This document shows, piece by piece, positions 17,294 through 26,082 of a stretch of 64,000 bases of DNA. The stretch is taken from contig OZ244224.1 of the NCBI GenBank assembly GCA_965217015.1, forward strand, positions 1,860,001-1,924,000, read 5' to 3'. How positions within the stretch are numbered: position 1 is the first letter of the stretch; every line of letters begins with the position of its first letter. A program made the position numbers and the translations under genes. The notes beneath the pieces were generated by a model. That model ran no database searches and was not told where the DNA came from. It was given only the letters and a program-made list of their open reading frames with translations. This DNA is from JAYQKL01 sp038142705 (GTDB lineage: Bacteria > Pseudomonadota > Alphaproteobacteria > RS24).

Positions 17294-19204
17294 ATGTCGA
17301 TAGATGAAAATTCAGAGCATTTGGACACGCAAGACGAACCAGCCCCAGTGGAAATCACAGAAGATGCGCCTGGTTTTGACATGCTCAATGATGCAGATGC
17401 CGAAAACAATGTGCAGCCTGATAAGGCGTATAAAGTGTTGGCGCGCAAATATCGCCCGACAAATTTTGACGATTTGATTGGCCAGCAAGCGATGGTGCGG
17501 ACGCTGTCCAATGCATTTGAAACTGGCCGCATTGCGCATGCTTTTATGCTGACAGGGGTGCGCGGGGTTGGCAAAACCACAACCGCCCGTATTTTGGCAC
17601 GCGCCCTAAATTATCAAACCGACACAATTGACCAGCCCAATATTAATTTGCAAGAAGCGGGTGTGCATTGTGACGATATTATGAAAGGCAGTCATGTCGA
17701 TATTATCGAAATGGACGCTGCGTCACGCACAGGGATTGATGATATTCGTGAAATTATTGAAAGCGTGCGTTATGCGCCAGGCTCGGCGCGTTATAAAGTC
17801 TATATTATTGACGAAGTGCATATGCTGTCTAAAGCCGCGTTTAACGGCCTTTTGAAAACGCTTGAAGAGCCGCCAGAGCATGTGAAATTTATTTTTGCGA
17901 CAACTGAAATTCGTAAAGTCCCCATCACTGTTTTATCGCGTTGCCAGCGTTTTGATTTGCGCCGTCTTAATCAGGACGAAACGGTGACATTGCTGGAAAA
18001 AGTTTGTCGGGCTGAAAATGTCGAGATGCCCACAGAGGGGCTGGCGTTGATTGCGCGTGTTGCCGAAGGCTCGGCGCGTGATGCACTTTCGCTTTTGGAC
18101 CGCAGTTTTGCGCATCAAAGCAATGCTGGCGCGGCGTTGGAAATTGACGAATTGCGCCATATGCTCGGCCTTGCTGACCGCGGACGCATGTTTGATTTAT
18201 TTGACCATTTAATGCGTGGCGATATTGCCAAAGCGCTGGACGAGTTTTCCGAGCAATTTAACTTAGGCGCAGATCCGGTTGCGGTTTTAACAGATTTAAT
18301 TGAGCTGACCCATTGGTTGACGCGGTTAAAATATGTGCCTGCTGCCATGGAAGATGTGTCCGTTGCTGAAAGCCAGAGAAAACGCGGGCATGACACGGCG
18401 CAGGCTTTATCTGTGCGCTTATTGTCACGGACTTGGCAGGTTTTGCTTAAAGGCCATGCCGAAACTTTAGTCGCACCCAATCCAAAGGCAGCTGCCGAAA
18501 TGGTTTTGATAAGGCTGGCGCATTTGGCGGATATGCCCTCGCCGGAAGAACTGATAAAACAATGGGAGCAAGCTGAAACCAATGACGCACCAGCTTCTGG
18601 GGCGGCGTCAAACTCGGCACCGACAGGCGGCGAAACGGCTTCAGCAGTTTCGGCAGTTTCGGAAGTGTCATCATCTACACAGGCGATGGCAACACACCAA
18701 AACAGCCAAGCGGCGACCAGCGCGATAATGTCCCCACAAGCGGCGCCAGAAACTGCGCCTGATGCGGATGTTAAAATTGGTAGTTTCGAGCAACTTATTG
18801 ATTTAGCAGCCAAAATGCGGGATATACGCTTAAAACATGCGCTGGAAACAGGCGCGCATTTGGTGCGGTTTGAGCCAGCCAGTCAGGCGCGGGGTGGGGT
18901 GATTGAGCTTCGTCTTGTTGAGGGGCAAGAAGATTTTTCACGCGATTTGAGCCGTAAAATACAAGAATGGACACAACAGCGCTGGATGGTCAGCCTGTCT
19001 CAGCAACAAGGGGCAGAAACCGTACAGCAGGTTGCGCTTAACGAGGCAGAGCAACGTTTGGCACTGGCCGAACAAGACGCGCTGGTCAAACAGGCGAAGA
19101 AATTATGGCAAGACGCTGAAATTGTAGCCGTGACAGATATGAGCGATGAGTTTTTGCCAATGGAACCATCTGAACATGATGAAATAGATCCAGATGAGGC
19201 ATAA
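17294..19204 (+). CDS. dnaX: DNA polymerase III subunit gamma/tau
   Basis: Clamp-loader ATPase, 636 residues. The AAA+ domain has Walker A GVRGVGKTTT, Walker B IIDEVHML and the SRC motif LSRCQRFDLRR. The zinc-binding CXXC pairs of E. coli DnaX are absent; only one Cys (VHCDDIMKG) remains, as is usual in alphaproteobacteria. Residues about 430-500 form a low-complexity Ala/Ser/Thr linker before the C-terminal polymerase-contacting domain. recR follows after six bases, with no ybaB gene between them. Confidence 0.96.
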   Translation: MSIDENSEHLDTQDEPAPVEITEDAPGFDMLNDADAENNVQPDKAYKVLARKYRPTNFDDLIGQQAMVRTLSNAFETGRIAHAFMLTGVRGVGKTTTARILARALNYQTDTIDQPNINLQEAGVHCDDIMKGSHVDIIEMDAASRTGIDDIREIIESVRYAPGSARYKVYIIDEVHMLSKAAFNGLLKTLEEPPEHVKFIFATTEIRKVPITVLSRCQRFDLRRLNQDETVTLLEKVCRAENVEMPTEGLALIARVAEGSARDALSLLDRSFAHQSNAGAALEIDELRHMLGLADRGRMFDLFDHLMRGDIAKALDEFSEQFNLGADPVAVLTDLIELTHWLTRLKYVPAAMEDVSVAESQRKRGHDTAQALSVRLLSRTWQVLLKGHAETLVAPNPKAAAEMVLIRLAHLADMPSPEELIKQWEQAETNDAPASGAASNSAPTGGETASAVSAVSEVSSSTQAMATHQNSQAATSAIMSPQAAPETAPDADVKIGSFEQLIDLAAKMRDIRLKHALETGAHLVRFEPASQARGGVIELRLVEGQEDFSRDLSRKIQEWTQQRWMVSLSQQQGAETVQQVALNEAEQRLALAEQDALVKQAKKLWQDAEIVAVTDMSDEFLPMEPSEHDEIDPDEA

Positions 19205-19210
19205 GCGTTA

Positions 19211-19804
19211 ATGTATGGCCCCGAGATTGATCAGCTTATCAAATTATTGAGCCGCTTGCCGGGGCTTGGCCCGCGTTCGGCGCGCCGTGCTGTTTTGCAA
19301 CTCATTCGAAAACGCGAATCGCTTTTATTGCCATTGACAGACGCATTGGCTGTGGCGCGTGATAAAATTGTGACTTGCGAGCAATGCGGCTCTATTGATA
19401 CGCAATCGCCTTGTGCGATTTGCACTGACCCGCGCCGCGATGTGTCGGTTCTGTGTGTGGTTGAAGATGTCGCGGATTTATGGGCATTAGAGCGTGCGCA
19501 GGCCATTAAAGGCCATTACCATGTTTTGGGCGGGATTTTATCTGCCCTTGATGGGGTGGGGCCAGAGGATTTGAACCTTGCGAGCCTCTTGGATAAGTGC
19601 CAAAAGGGCGCGATTAAAGAAGTTATTTTGGCGATGAATGCCACTGTCGAGGGGCAGTCCACCGCGCATTATATTATGGATATGCTGGCGCAATATGACA
19701 TAAAAGTCACCCGATTGGCGCATGGCGTGCCGGTAGGGGGTGAACTTGATTATCTTGATGATGGCACATTAGCCGCTGCCATGAACTCGCGCCGAGAGAT
19801 TTAG
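19211..19804 (+). CDS. recR: Recombination mediator RecR
   Basis: A 197-residue RecR. It has an N-terminal helix-hairpin-helix (LSRLPGLGPRSARRAVL), a zinc finger with C56, C59, C68 and C71, then a Toprim domain from about 78 (VLCVVEDVADLWALE) and a Walker-B-like C-terminal segment. It acts with RecF and RecO in loading RecA at gaps. It is coupled to dnaX, with only a weak ribosome site of its own. Confidence 0.96.
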   Translation: MYGPEIDQLIKLLSRLPGLGPRSARRAVLQLIRKRESLLLPLTDALAVARDKIVTCEQCGSIDTQSPCAICTDPRRDVSVLCVVEDVADLWALERAQAIKGHYHVLGGILSALDGVGPEDLNLASLLDKCQKGAIKEVILAMNATVEGQSTAHYIMDMLAQYDIKVTRLAHGVPVGGELDYLDDGTLAAAMNSRREI

Positions 19805-19821
19805 CTTTATCAGCAGCGTTT

Positions 19822-20943
19822 TTAATCACCCAATAAGCTGCTCTGCGATATATGCGCGCTTTCTTCTTCGTCCAATTCCATATCATTTAACTCTAAAGCG
19901 GTGATGCGCGCTCCGCGTGAATCAATTTTTCGCGTTGAGGTTTCAATTTGTTCAATATCTTTATTGGCTTGTGAAAAATGCGTTTTCAGCTTGTCCACTC
20001 TTTCGCCCAAGCGGGAAATATCTTCCATTAAAACCGCAACCTCTTTTTGAATAAGGCCAGCCTGCTCGCGCATTTTAACATCGCGCATAATGGCGCGCAC
20101 TGTGTTCAGCGTCAGCGACATGGTGTTGGGGGATACAGGGTAAACCCGCAAGGCGCGGCATTTCTCAATCATTTCTGGCAGGCTGAGATGAAGCTCAGAA
20201 AAAACGCTTTCGGAAGGCAGAAACATCAACGCAGCGTCTGCGGTCTCACCAGAAATAATATATTTTTCTGCAATATCCTGCGCATGTTTGAGCGTGTCAC
20301 GCCCAAGCTGTTTCAGCGCTTCTTTTTTCTCATTTGGGTCTTCAGCACCTGCAAAGCGTTTGAATGCCTCAAGCGGAAATTTACTGTCAACCACCACCGG
20401 ACCAGGCGGGTTGGGCAGGCGTATCAAGCAATCCGCTCGTTTGCCATTGGATAAGGTATGCTGCAAAGCAAAAGCGCTCTCTGGCAAACCATCTTGAACA
20501 ATGTCAGAGAGTTGCGTTTCTCCAAACGCGCCACGCGCCTGCTTATTGTTCAAAATATTTTGTAAATCAACCACCTGTTCTGATAGGGCGGTTATCTGGC
20601 TTTGCGCACGGTCAATCGTGGCTAGTCTTTCCCCCAGCGCTTTGAGGGTTTTCTCGGTATTATCGCCAGTTTGTTTCAAATTCTCGCCCACATTTTTTGA
20701 AACCGTGTCCAACCTTTCGGCCAAATTACGGTTCAGCTGACCTCGTGCGGCTTCTTGCGCTTCAGCAAAGCTGGTCATGCGGCCTGCCAGCTCACTTTGT
20801 TGGCGGGTAATCTCAGCCAACAGGTTTTGCATCTGCTCTTGTTGCGCATTATCCGTATTCCGTGAACCTGATTTCCACATAAAAAACACAAACGACAGCA
20901 CCGCCCCTGCTGCAAAAATGATTAATGTTGTGAGCATATCCAT
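19822..20943 (-). CDS. rmuC: DNA recombination protein RmuC
   Basis: A 373-residue RmuC-family protein. It has an N-terminal membrane segment (LTTLIIFAAGAVLSFVFFMW), a long coiled coil to about 135, then the RmuC nuclease-like domain with RGAFGETQLSDIV, GKRADCLIRLP and VVVDSKFPLEAFKRF. It limits inversions at short inverted repeats in E. coli. AAAGGAT lies before the ATG. It is convergent with recR, 17 bases apart, and divergent from def. Confidence 0.93.
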   Translation of the reverse strand: MDMLTTLIIFAAGAVLSFVFFMWKSGSRNTDNAQQEQMQNLLAEITRQQSELAGRMTSFAEAQEAARGQLNRNLAERLDTVSKNVGENLKQTGDNTEKTLKALGERLATIDRAQSQITALSEQVVDLQNILNNKQARGAFGETQLSDIVQDGLPESAFALQHTLSNGKRADCLIRLPNPPGPVVVDSKFPLEAFKRFAGAEDPNEKKEALKQLGRDTLKHAQDIAEKYIISGETADAALMFLPSESVFSELHLSLPEMIEKCRALRVYPVSPNTMSLTLNTVRAIMRDVKMREQAGLIQKEVAVLMEDISRLGERVDKLKTHFSQANKDIEQIETSTRKIDSRGARITALELNDMELDEEESAHISQSSLLGD

Positions 20944-21060
20944 ATTTTATCCTTTTTTGGCGTCAGCTTTGTCTCAATCAACCAATTTAACGCATTGTTT
21001 TAACGCATTGTTGGTTCTAAGATGCTTGACGCCCTGCCTTTCAGGGCTTATCTCAAGATT

Positions 21061-21621
21061 ATGACTGTTAGAGAAATTATATCAGTGCCGGACCCGCGTC
21101 TCAAAACAATTTCTCACCCGATTGAGAAAGTGACAGACGAAACGCGCGCTTTAATGGACGATATGTTGGAAACCATGTATGCCGCCAATGGTATTGGGCT
21201 GGCGGCCATTCAAATTGGTGTGCCAGAACGCATTATTGTGATGGATTTATCGCCCTCAGAAGATGCGGAAGAAAATGATCGCTATGATTTGTCAGACTAT
21301 GCGGCAGAGGGTGTGCGGTTTTTTGTTAATCCGGAAATTACATGGACATCTGAAGAAACCAGTAATTACACGGAGGGCTGCCTTTCTGTGCCCGGTTTTT
21401 ATGATGATGTAGAGCGTCCAAAACAATGTCGGGTGACATTTTTGGACTATGATGGTGTGGCGCAAGAAATTATGTGCGATGGGTTGCTGGCAACCTGTAT
21501 CCAGCATGAAATGGATCACTTGAATGGGATTGTTTTCCTTGACCATTTATCACGGCTGAAGCGTGACCGTATTTTGGATAAAATGCGCAAAGTGAACAAA
21601 GGTAAGACTCGGTCTGCCTAA
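21061..21621 (+). CDS. def: Peptide deformylase
   Basis: Removes the formyl group from nascent N-terminal Met. The 186-residue protein has all three motifs: GIGLAAIQIG, EGCLSVPG (metal Cys) and QHEMDHLNG (HEXXH). The ATG at 21061 (MTVREIISVPDPRL) fits the family length; an in-frame ATG at 21022 would add 13 unusual residues. fmt and truA follow closely, forming a translation-related operon. Confidence 0.95.
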   Translation: MTVREIISVPDPRLKTISHPIEKVTDETRALMDDMLETMYAANGIGLAAIQIGVPERIIVMDLSPSEDAEENDRYDLSDYAAEGVRFFVNPEITWTSEETSNYTEGCLSVPGFYDDVERPKQCRVTFLDYDGVAQEIMCDGLLATCIQHEMDHLNGIVFLDHLSRLKRDRILDKMRKVNKGKTRSA

Positions 21622-21643
21622 TGACGGCAAAGGGGCAGGGGAA

Positions 21644-22567
21644 ATGCGGATTATTTTCATGGGAACGCCCGAATTTTCGGTGCCTGCTTTAGAGCAACTG
21701 CACGCCGCAGGGCATGATATTTGCGCGGTTTACACGCGCCCGCCTGCCAAAAAAGGGCGGGGCATGGCCGAGCAGACCTCGCCCGTGCATCAAGCTGCTC
21801 TGGCGCTTGGCGTGCCTGTTTTAACCCCAACAAGTTTCAAATCAACAGCAGAGATTGAGCAGTTGGCAGCGTTTCAAGCTGATTTATGCGTGGTGGTGGC
21901 ATATGGGCTAATTTTGCCGCAAGCGGTTTTGGATATACCCCAATATGGCTGTTGGAATATTCATGCCTCGCTCTTACCGCGATGGCGTGGGGCGGCGCCC
22001 ATTCAACGCGCGATTATGGCGGGGGACACACAAACCGGCATTTGCATCATGCAAATGGAGGCGGGGTTGGATACAGGGCCTGTTTTATTGCAAAACAGCT
22101 TGCCAATTCACGCTCTGGACACCGCGCAAGACCTGCATGACAAGCTCATGTTTATGGGCGCGCAGGAAATTGTGAAAGCGGTGGCGATGCAAGGCAGGCT
22201 GATCCCCCAAATCCAGTCTGAAACGGGGGTGACCTATGCGGATAAAATCAGCAAACAGGAAGCGCAAATAGACTGGTCGCAATCCGCCCAGCAAATCTGC
22301 CAGCATATTCATGGTCTATCCCCATTTCCAGGTGCTTGGACGCAAGCGGGGGAGACACGGCTGAAAATTTTACAAGCTGAAACTGTTGCGCTTGCGGCAG
22401 ATAAAGCACCTGCCCAAGCAGGCGAGGTGTTAGACGATATGGCTTTGATTGCTTGTGGTCAGGGGGCGATACGCCCTGTGCGGGTGCAACGCGCTGGTAA
22501 GCCTGCGATGGCATTGGCGGATTTCCAGCGCGGCGCGGGTTTGGATAAAGGGGTGATTTTATCATGA
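21644..22567 (+). CDS. fmt: Methionyl-tRNA formyltransferase
   Basis: Formylates initiator Met-tRNA using 10-formyl-THF. The 307-residue protein shows MRIIFMGTPEFSVPAL at the start, the NIHASLLPRWRGAAPIQ catalytic region and a C-terminal tRNA-binding domain (about 205-305, with IHGLSPFPGAWT). AGGGGAA precedes the ATG. It overlaps truA by four bases and follows def by 22 bases. Confidence 0.97.
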   Translation: MRIIFMGTPEFSVPALEQLHAAGHDICAVYTRPPAKKGRGMAEQTSPVHQAALALGVPVLTPTSFKSTAEIEQLAAFQADLCVVVAYGLILPQAVLDIPQYGCWNIHASLLPRWRGAAPIQRAIMAGDTQTGICIMQMEAGLDTGPVLLQNSLPIHALDTAQDLHDKLMFMGAQEIVKAVAMQGRLIPQIQSETGVTYADKISKQEAQIDWSQSAQQICQHIHGLSPFPGAWTQAGETRLKILQAETVALAADKAPAQAGEVLDDMALIACGQGAIRPVRVQRAGKPAMALADFQRGAGLDKGVILS

Positions 22568-23313
22568 CCCAACGCTTCAAACTCGTCATTGAATATGATG
22601 GCGCACCATTTTGTGGCTGGCAAAGTCAGGCCGAAAAATGCGGCGTGCAAGACGCGCTGTCAAAGGCTGTTAAAGGGTTTTGTGGCGAAGAGGTCACGGT
22701 TTATGGCGCTGGGCGCACCGATACAGGCGTGCATGCTTGCGGGCAGGTGGCGCATGTGGATATTGCCAAAGAAACCGATGCCGCGACGCTGAAAAAAGCT
22801 TTGAATTATCACCTAAAACCCATGCCTGTTGCGATTTTGGACGCGCAATTGGTGGCAGCTGATTTTGATGCGCGGTTCAGTGCGCGCAAACGGCATTATC
22901 TTTATCGATTTATTGACCGCGCCGCGCCATTGACGCTTGAAAAAGGGCGCGCATGGTGGGTGCCAGTGGCGCTTAATCACACGCAAATGCACGCGGCAGC
23001 GCAGGTGTTTTTAGGCCAGCATGATTTTACGACTTTTCGTTCAGTGCACTGCCAGTCTGCATCGCCTGTGAAAACCATTGATGAGATTTCAGTGGCGCGA
23101 CAAGGTGCGGTAATTGACTTAAAAGTATCAGCGCGCAGTTTTTTGCATCACCAAATTCGCTCTTTTGCCGGCACTTTGAAATTTGTTGGCGAAGGGCGCT
23201 GGGATAGCGATGATGTTGCCGATGCGCTAGCTGCTTGTGACCGCCATGCTTGCGCGCCAGTCGCCCCGCCAGAGGGCTTGTATTTTATGCAAGTGGATTA
23301 TGCCGCAAAATAA
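22564..23313 (+). CDS. truA: tRNA pseudouridine(38-40) synthase
   Basis: A 249-residue TruA that modifies positions 38-40 in the anticodon arm. The catalytic Asp lies in GRTDTGVHACGQ, and the family segments YDGAPFCGWQ, FLHHQIRSFAGTL and APPEGLYFMQVDY are present. It starts within the fmt stop (ATGA). Its last 16 bases overlap the convergent dapE gene. Confidence 0.96.
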   Translation: MTQRFKLVIEYDGAPFCGWQSQAEKCGVQDALSKAVKGFCGEEVTVYGAGRTDTGVHACGQVAHVDIAKETDAATLKKALNYHLKPMPVAILDAQLVAADFDARFSARKRHYLYRFIDRAAPLTLEKGRAWWVPVALNHTQMHAAAQVFLGQHDFTTFRSVHCQSASPVKTIDEISVARQGAVIDLKVSARSFLHHQIRSFAGTLKFVGEGRWDSDDVADALAACDRHACAPVAPPEGLYFMQVDYAAK

Positions 23314-24446
23314 GCGGTTAGAATGCGGCTATAGATTTCTGTCAGGGTTTCAATATCAGATGTGTGCACATGCTCATCAACCTGATGCATGGTTTGCCCG
23401 ACCAGACCAAATTCAACCACGCGGCAATATTGGCTGATAAAGCGCGCGTCAGAAGTGCCGCCGGTTGTTGATAAATCCGCCTCGCGGCCCGTCACATCTT
23501 GAATAGCCTGCGCAATCATATCGGTTAGCGGCCCTGTTTGGGTTAAAAACGACTCGCCCGAATGGATAAGCTCAAGCGACATATCACACCCATTGCGTGC
23601 CGCTTCTAAGGTTTCTTCAACCCAATTCGAAATTGTGTCGCGGGTCCATAAATCATTATAGCGAATATTAAATCGCGCCTGTGACACTGCCGGAATAACA
23701 TTGGTGGTGGCATTGCCAACATCAAAACTCGTGACTTCCAGATTGCTGGGTTGAAAATGCTCAGACCCATCATCAATGGGTGTGTTTTGTAACGCACTCA
23801 TCAAGCGCATTAAATGTGGCACCGGATTGTCAGCACGGTCTGGATAAGCGACATGGCCTTGTTTGCCTGTCACCGTCACCACGCCATTCACACTGCCGCG
23901 TCGCCCGATTTTAACCATATCGCCCATTTGTTTTGGGTTGGTAGGCTCGCCAACCAGACAATCATCAATGGTCTGGCCTTGCTCTTCAAGCCATTTGAGC
24001 ATTTTAATTGTGCCATTAACAGATGGGCCTTCTTCGTCGCCTGTAATGAGCAGGCTGATAGACCCGTTCACAGCCGTGCTGGCAATTACACGCTCGGCAG
24101 CCGCAACAAACGCTGCAATCGCGCCTTTCATATCTGCCGCACCACGCCCCCACAGCGCACCATCTTTAATGGTGCCTGCAAATGGATCCTCTTGCCAAGC
24201 ATCTGCATCACCAACCGGCACAACATCAGTATGGCCCGCAAAGCAAAAATGTGGCGCGCCTGTGCCATATCTTGCATAGAGATTATCAACCCGTGCCGTG
24301 CCGTCTTCTTCAAAAGGTAGCCGCGTGCAATCAAAGCCCAGTGTTTCCAGAGCTTGTTGCAGCATATCCAACGCGCCCGCATCGCGTGGGGTCACAGATG
24401 GGCATCGGATAAGTTCAGCAGCAAAAGAGACGGGGTTAATCGGCAT
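23298..24446 (-). CDS. dapE: Succinyl-diaminopimelate desuccinylase
   Basis: A 382-residue M20 metallopeptidase-fold enzyme in the succinylase branch of lysine and diaminopimelate synthesis. Metal-site motifs are visible: FAGHTDVVPVG, GRGAADMKGAIAAF, TGDEEGPSVNGT and VGEPTNP. The C-terminal GGTSDARFI is typical of DapE. It lies five bases after dapD on the same strand and overlaps the end of truA. Confidence 0.97.
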   Translation of the reverse strand: MPINPVSFAAELIRCPSVTPRDAGALDMLQQALETLGFDCTRLPFEEDGTARVDNLYARYGTGAPHFCFAGHTDVVPVGDADAWQEDPFAGTIKDGALWGRGAADMKGAIAAFVAAAERVIASTAVNGSISLLITGDEEGPSVNGTIKMLKWLEEQGQTIDDCLVGEPTNPKQMGDMVKIGRRGSVNGVVTVTGKQGHVAYPDRADNPVPHLMRLMSALQNTPIDDGSEHFQPSNLEVTSFDVGNATTNVIPAVSQARFNIRYNDLWTRDTISNWVEETLEAARNGCDMSLELIHSGESFLTQTGPLTDMIAQAIQDVTGREADLSTTGGTSDARFISQYCRVVEFGLVGQTMHQVDEHVHTSDIETLTEIYSRILTAYFAA

Positions 24447-24451
24447 GGCTC

Positions 24452-25285
24452 TTAATCTCGCAATAATTCATTCACTGATGTTTTGGCACGCGTGCCCGCA
24501 TCAACGGTTTTAACAATGACAGCGCAGGCAAGGCTCGGCCCGCCATTTTCTGATGGCAAACTGCCCGGCACAACAACTGAATAGGCAGGCACTTCACCGC
24601 GGGTGATGGTGCCAGTGGCGCGGTCAACAATTTTAGTGGAAGCAGAAATAAAGACCCCCATAGACAATACCGCGCCTTCGCGCACAATCACGCCTTCCGC
24701 GACTTCCGAACGCGCGCCGATAAAGCAATTATCTTCAATAATGGTTGGGTTTGCCTGTAATGGCTCCAACACGCCGCCAATGCCCGCACCGCCAGAGAGG
24801 TGAACATTTTTCCCGATTTGCGCGCATGAGCCAACAGTCGCCCATGTATCCACCATCGTGCCGCTATCCACATAGGCACCCAGATTAACAAAACTTGGCA
24901 TTAAAACGACATTGGGCGCGATATAAGCCCCTCGCCGTACAACACAATTTGGCACGGCGCGAAACCCTGCTTGGGCAAAGGCGTTGGCATCCCAACCATC
25001 AAATTTTGATGTTACCTTATCCCACCATTGCGTGCCGTCTGGCCCGCCGCTTTGGGTGGTCATATCATTCAGACGGAAAGATAAAAGAACCGCTTTTTTC
25101 AGCCATTGATTGACCTGCCAGTCCTCGCCGTTTTTTTCAGCAACGCGCAAGCTGCCATTATCCAGCCCCTGCATCGCCGCCTCAACAGCCATGCGCACAT
25201 CACCACCTGTTTGCGGCGTGATATCGCCCGGATTTTCAAAAGCTTGATTGACGATATTTTCTATATTTGCAAGATCAGCGCTCAT
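24452..25285 (-). CDS. dapD: Tetrahydrodipicolinate N-succinyltransferase
   Basis: A 277-residue left-handed beta-helix acyltransferase. Hexapeptide repeats run from about 105 to 225 (VVRRGAYIAPNVVLMPSFVNLGAYVDSGTMVDTWATVGSCAQIG and onwards). It transfers succinyl from succinyl-CoA to tetrahydrodipicolinate, one step before DapE substrate formation. AAAGGAG precedes the ATG. A possible weak terminator lies upstream, so dapD-dapE may have its own promoter. Confidence 0.97.
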   Translation of the reverse strand: MSADLANIENIVNQAFENPGDITPQTGGDVRMAVEAAMQGLDNGSLRVAEKNGEDWQVNQWLKKAVLLSFRLNDMTTQSGGPDGTQWWDKVTSKFDGWDANAFAQAGFRAVPNCVVRRGAYIAPNVVLMPSFVNLGAYVDSGTMVDTWATVGSCAQIGKNVHLSGGAGIGGVLEPLQANPTIIEDNCFIGARSEVAEGVIVREGAVLSMGVFISASTKIVDRATGTITRGEVPAYSVVVPGSLPSENGGPSLACAVIVKTVDAGTRAKTSVNELLRD

Positions 25286-25365
25286 GAGCCGCTCCTTTAT
25301 GTTTCAATTAGTCCTATCACGAAGTCTCTGCGCCGAAAACTAGCAATCATCAGCCCCGTGTCAAC

Positions 25366-25391
25366 AAAAACTGACGGCAAGAGCAGTTTTT
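25366..25391 (-). terminator. Possible A/T-rich terminator between the HAD gene and dapD
   Basis: AAAAACTG (25366-25373) pairs with CAGTTTTT (25384-25391) across a 10-base loop. The T tract on the minus strand comes from the stem itself and a following TTGTTG. It lies just after the HAD stop and could end the upstream transcript partly or act in both directions. Confidence 0.4.
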
Positions 25392-25395
25392 AAGC

Positions 25396-26082
25396 TTAAA
25401 GAAGGCTGCGCAAAAAAGGTTCGAGCGCGTCAACCACATGGTCAAATTCATGTTGGTCTGATAATTCATGGCTAATATGCGCATGCGGCGGCGCGCCATC
25501 TTCGATTTGAGGGCGCACCCAAACTGTCTTCATACCCAAAGCCGCAGCTGGCGGCAGATTGCGCGCCATATCTTCGAAAAACACAGATTGATGAGGATCA
25601 ATCTTAAGCTGATTGACCATCGCATCATAAACCTGCGCTTGCGGTTTGGGGATATAATTCGCCGCGCGAATATCAAAAATATCATCAAATAAATGGTCAA
25701 TGCCGAGTTGTCGGCTCACATTTTCTGCATGCTGCACAGTGCCATTGGTGAAAATAAACTTTTGCCCCTCAAGCGCAGATAAAATCTGGCTGAGTTCCGG
25801 ATTGGGATTGAGTTGAGAAACATCAATATCATGCACAAAATCTAAAAAATCATCAGGGTCTAAGCCATGCTCATTCATCAGGCCAGACAGGGTGGTGCCA
25901 TATTCCTGCCAGTATTTTTTCTGCACAATATAGGCCTGCTCTTTTTCCATATTCAGCCTTTGCTGAATAAAATCCGTCATACGCACATCGACTTTGGCGA
26001 ACAAATCCTGCTCTGGCGGATAGAGCGTATTATCGAGGTCAAACACCCAATATTTTATATTTTCAAACGCTTCTTTACTCAA
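25396..26082 (-). CDS. HAD-superfamily hydrolase, pyrimidine 5'-nucleotidase type
   Basis: A 228-residue HAD phosphatase of the SDT1-like group. The nucleophile motif is FDLDNTLYPP, motif II is FIFTNGT, and motifs III/IV are near KPQAQVYDAM and VFFEDMARNLPPA. Members dephosphorylate pyrimidine nucleotides or related phosphates. The only sensible start is TTG at 26082, overlapping the end of the upstream gene by eight bases; the next in-frame Met would delete the nucleophile motif. Location next to dapD is common in alphaproteobacteria. Confidence 0.85.
   Translation of the reverse strand: MSKEAFENIKYWVFDLDNTLYPPEQDLFAKVDVRMTDFIQQRLNMEKEQAYIVQKKYWQEYGTTLSGLMNEHGLDPDDFLDFVHDIDVSQLNPNPELSQILSALEGQKFIFTNGTVQHAENVSRQLGIDHLFDDIFDIRAANYIPKPQAQVYDAMVNQLKIDPHQSVFFEDMARNLPPAAALGMKTVWVRPQIEDGAPPHAHISHELSDQHEFDHVVDALEPFLRSLL

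Noticed and set aside
17355..17720. Loss of the DnaX zinc-binding cysteines
   Set aside because: Looks like a missing key motif, but this form is normal for alphaproteobacterial DnaX, so it is not an anomaly.
18115..18813. 232-codon open frame on the minus strand opposite dnaX
   Set aside because: It is the antisense shadow of the Ala/Ser-rich dnaX linker; no ribosome site or recognisable domain, and dnaX is certain.
23814..24320. 168-codon plus-strand frame opposite dapE
   Set aside because: Antisense shadow of a complete dapE; no family resemblance.
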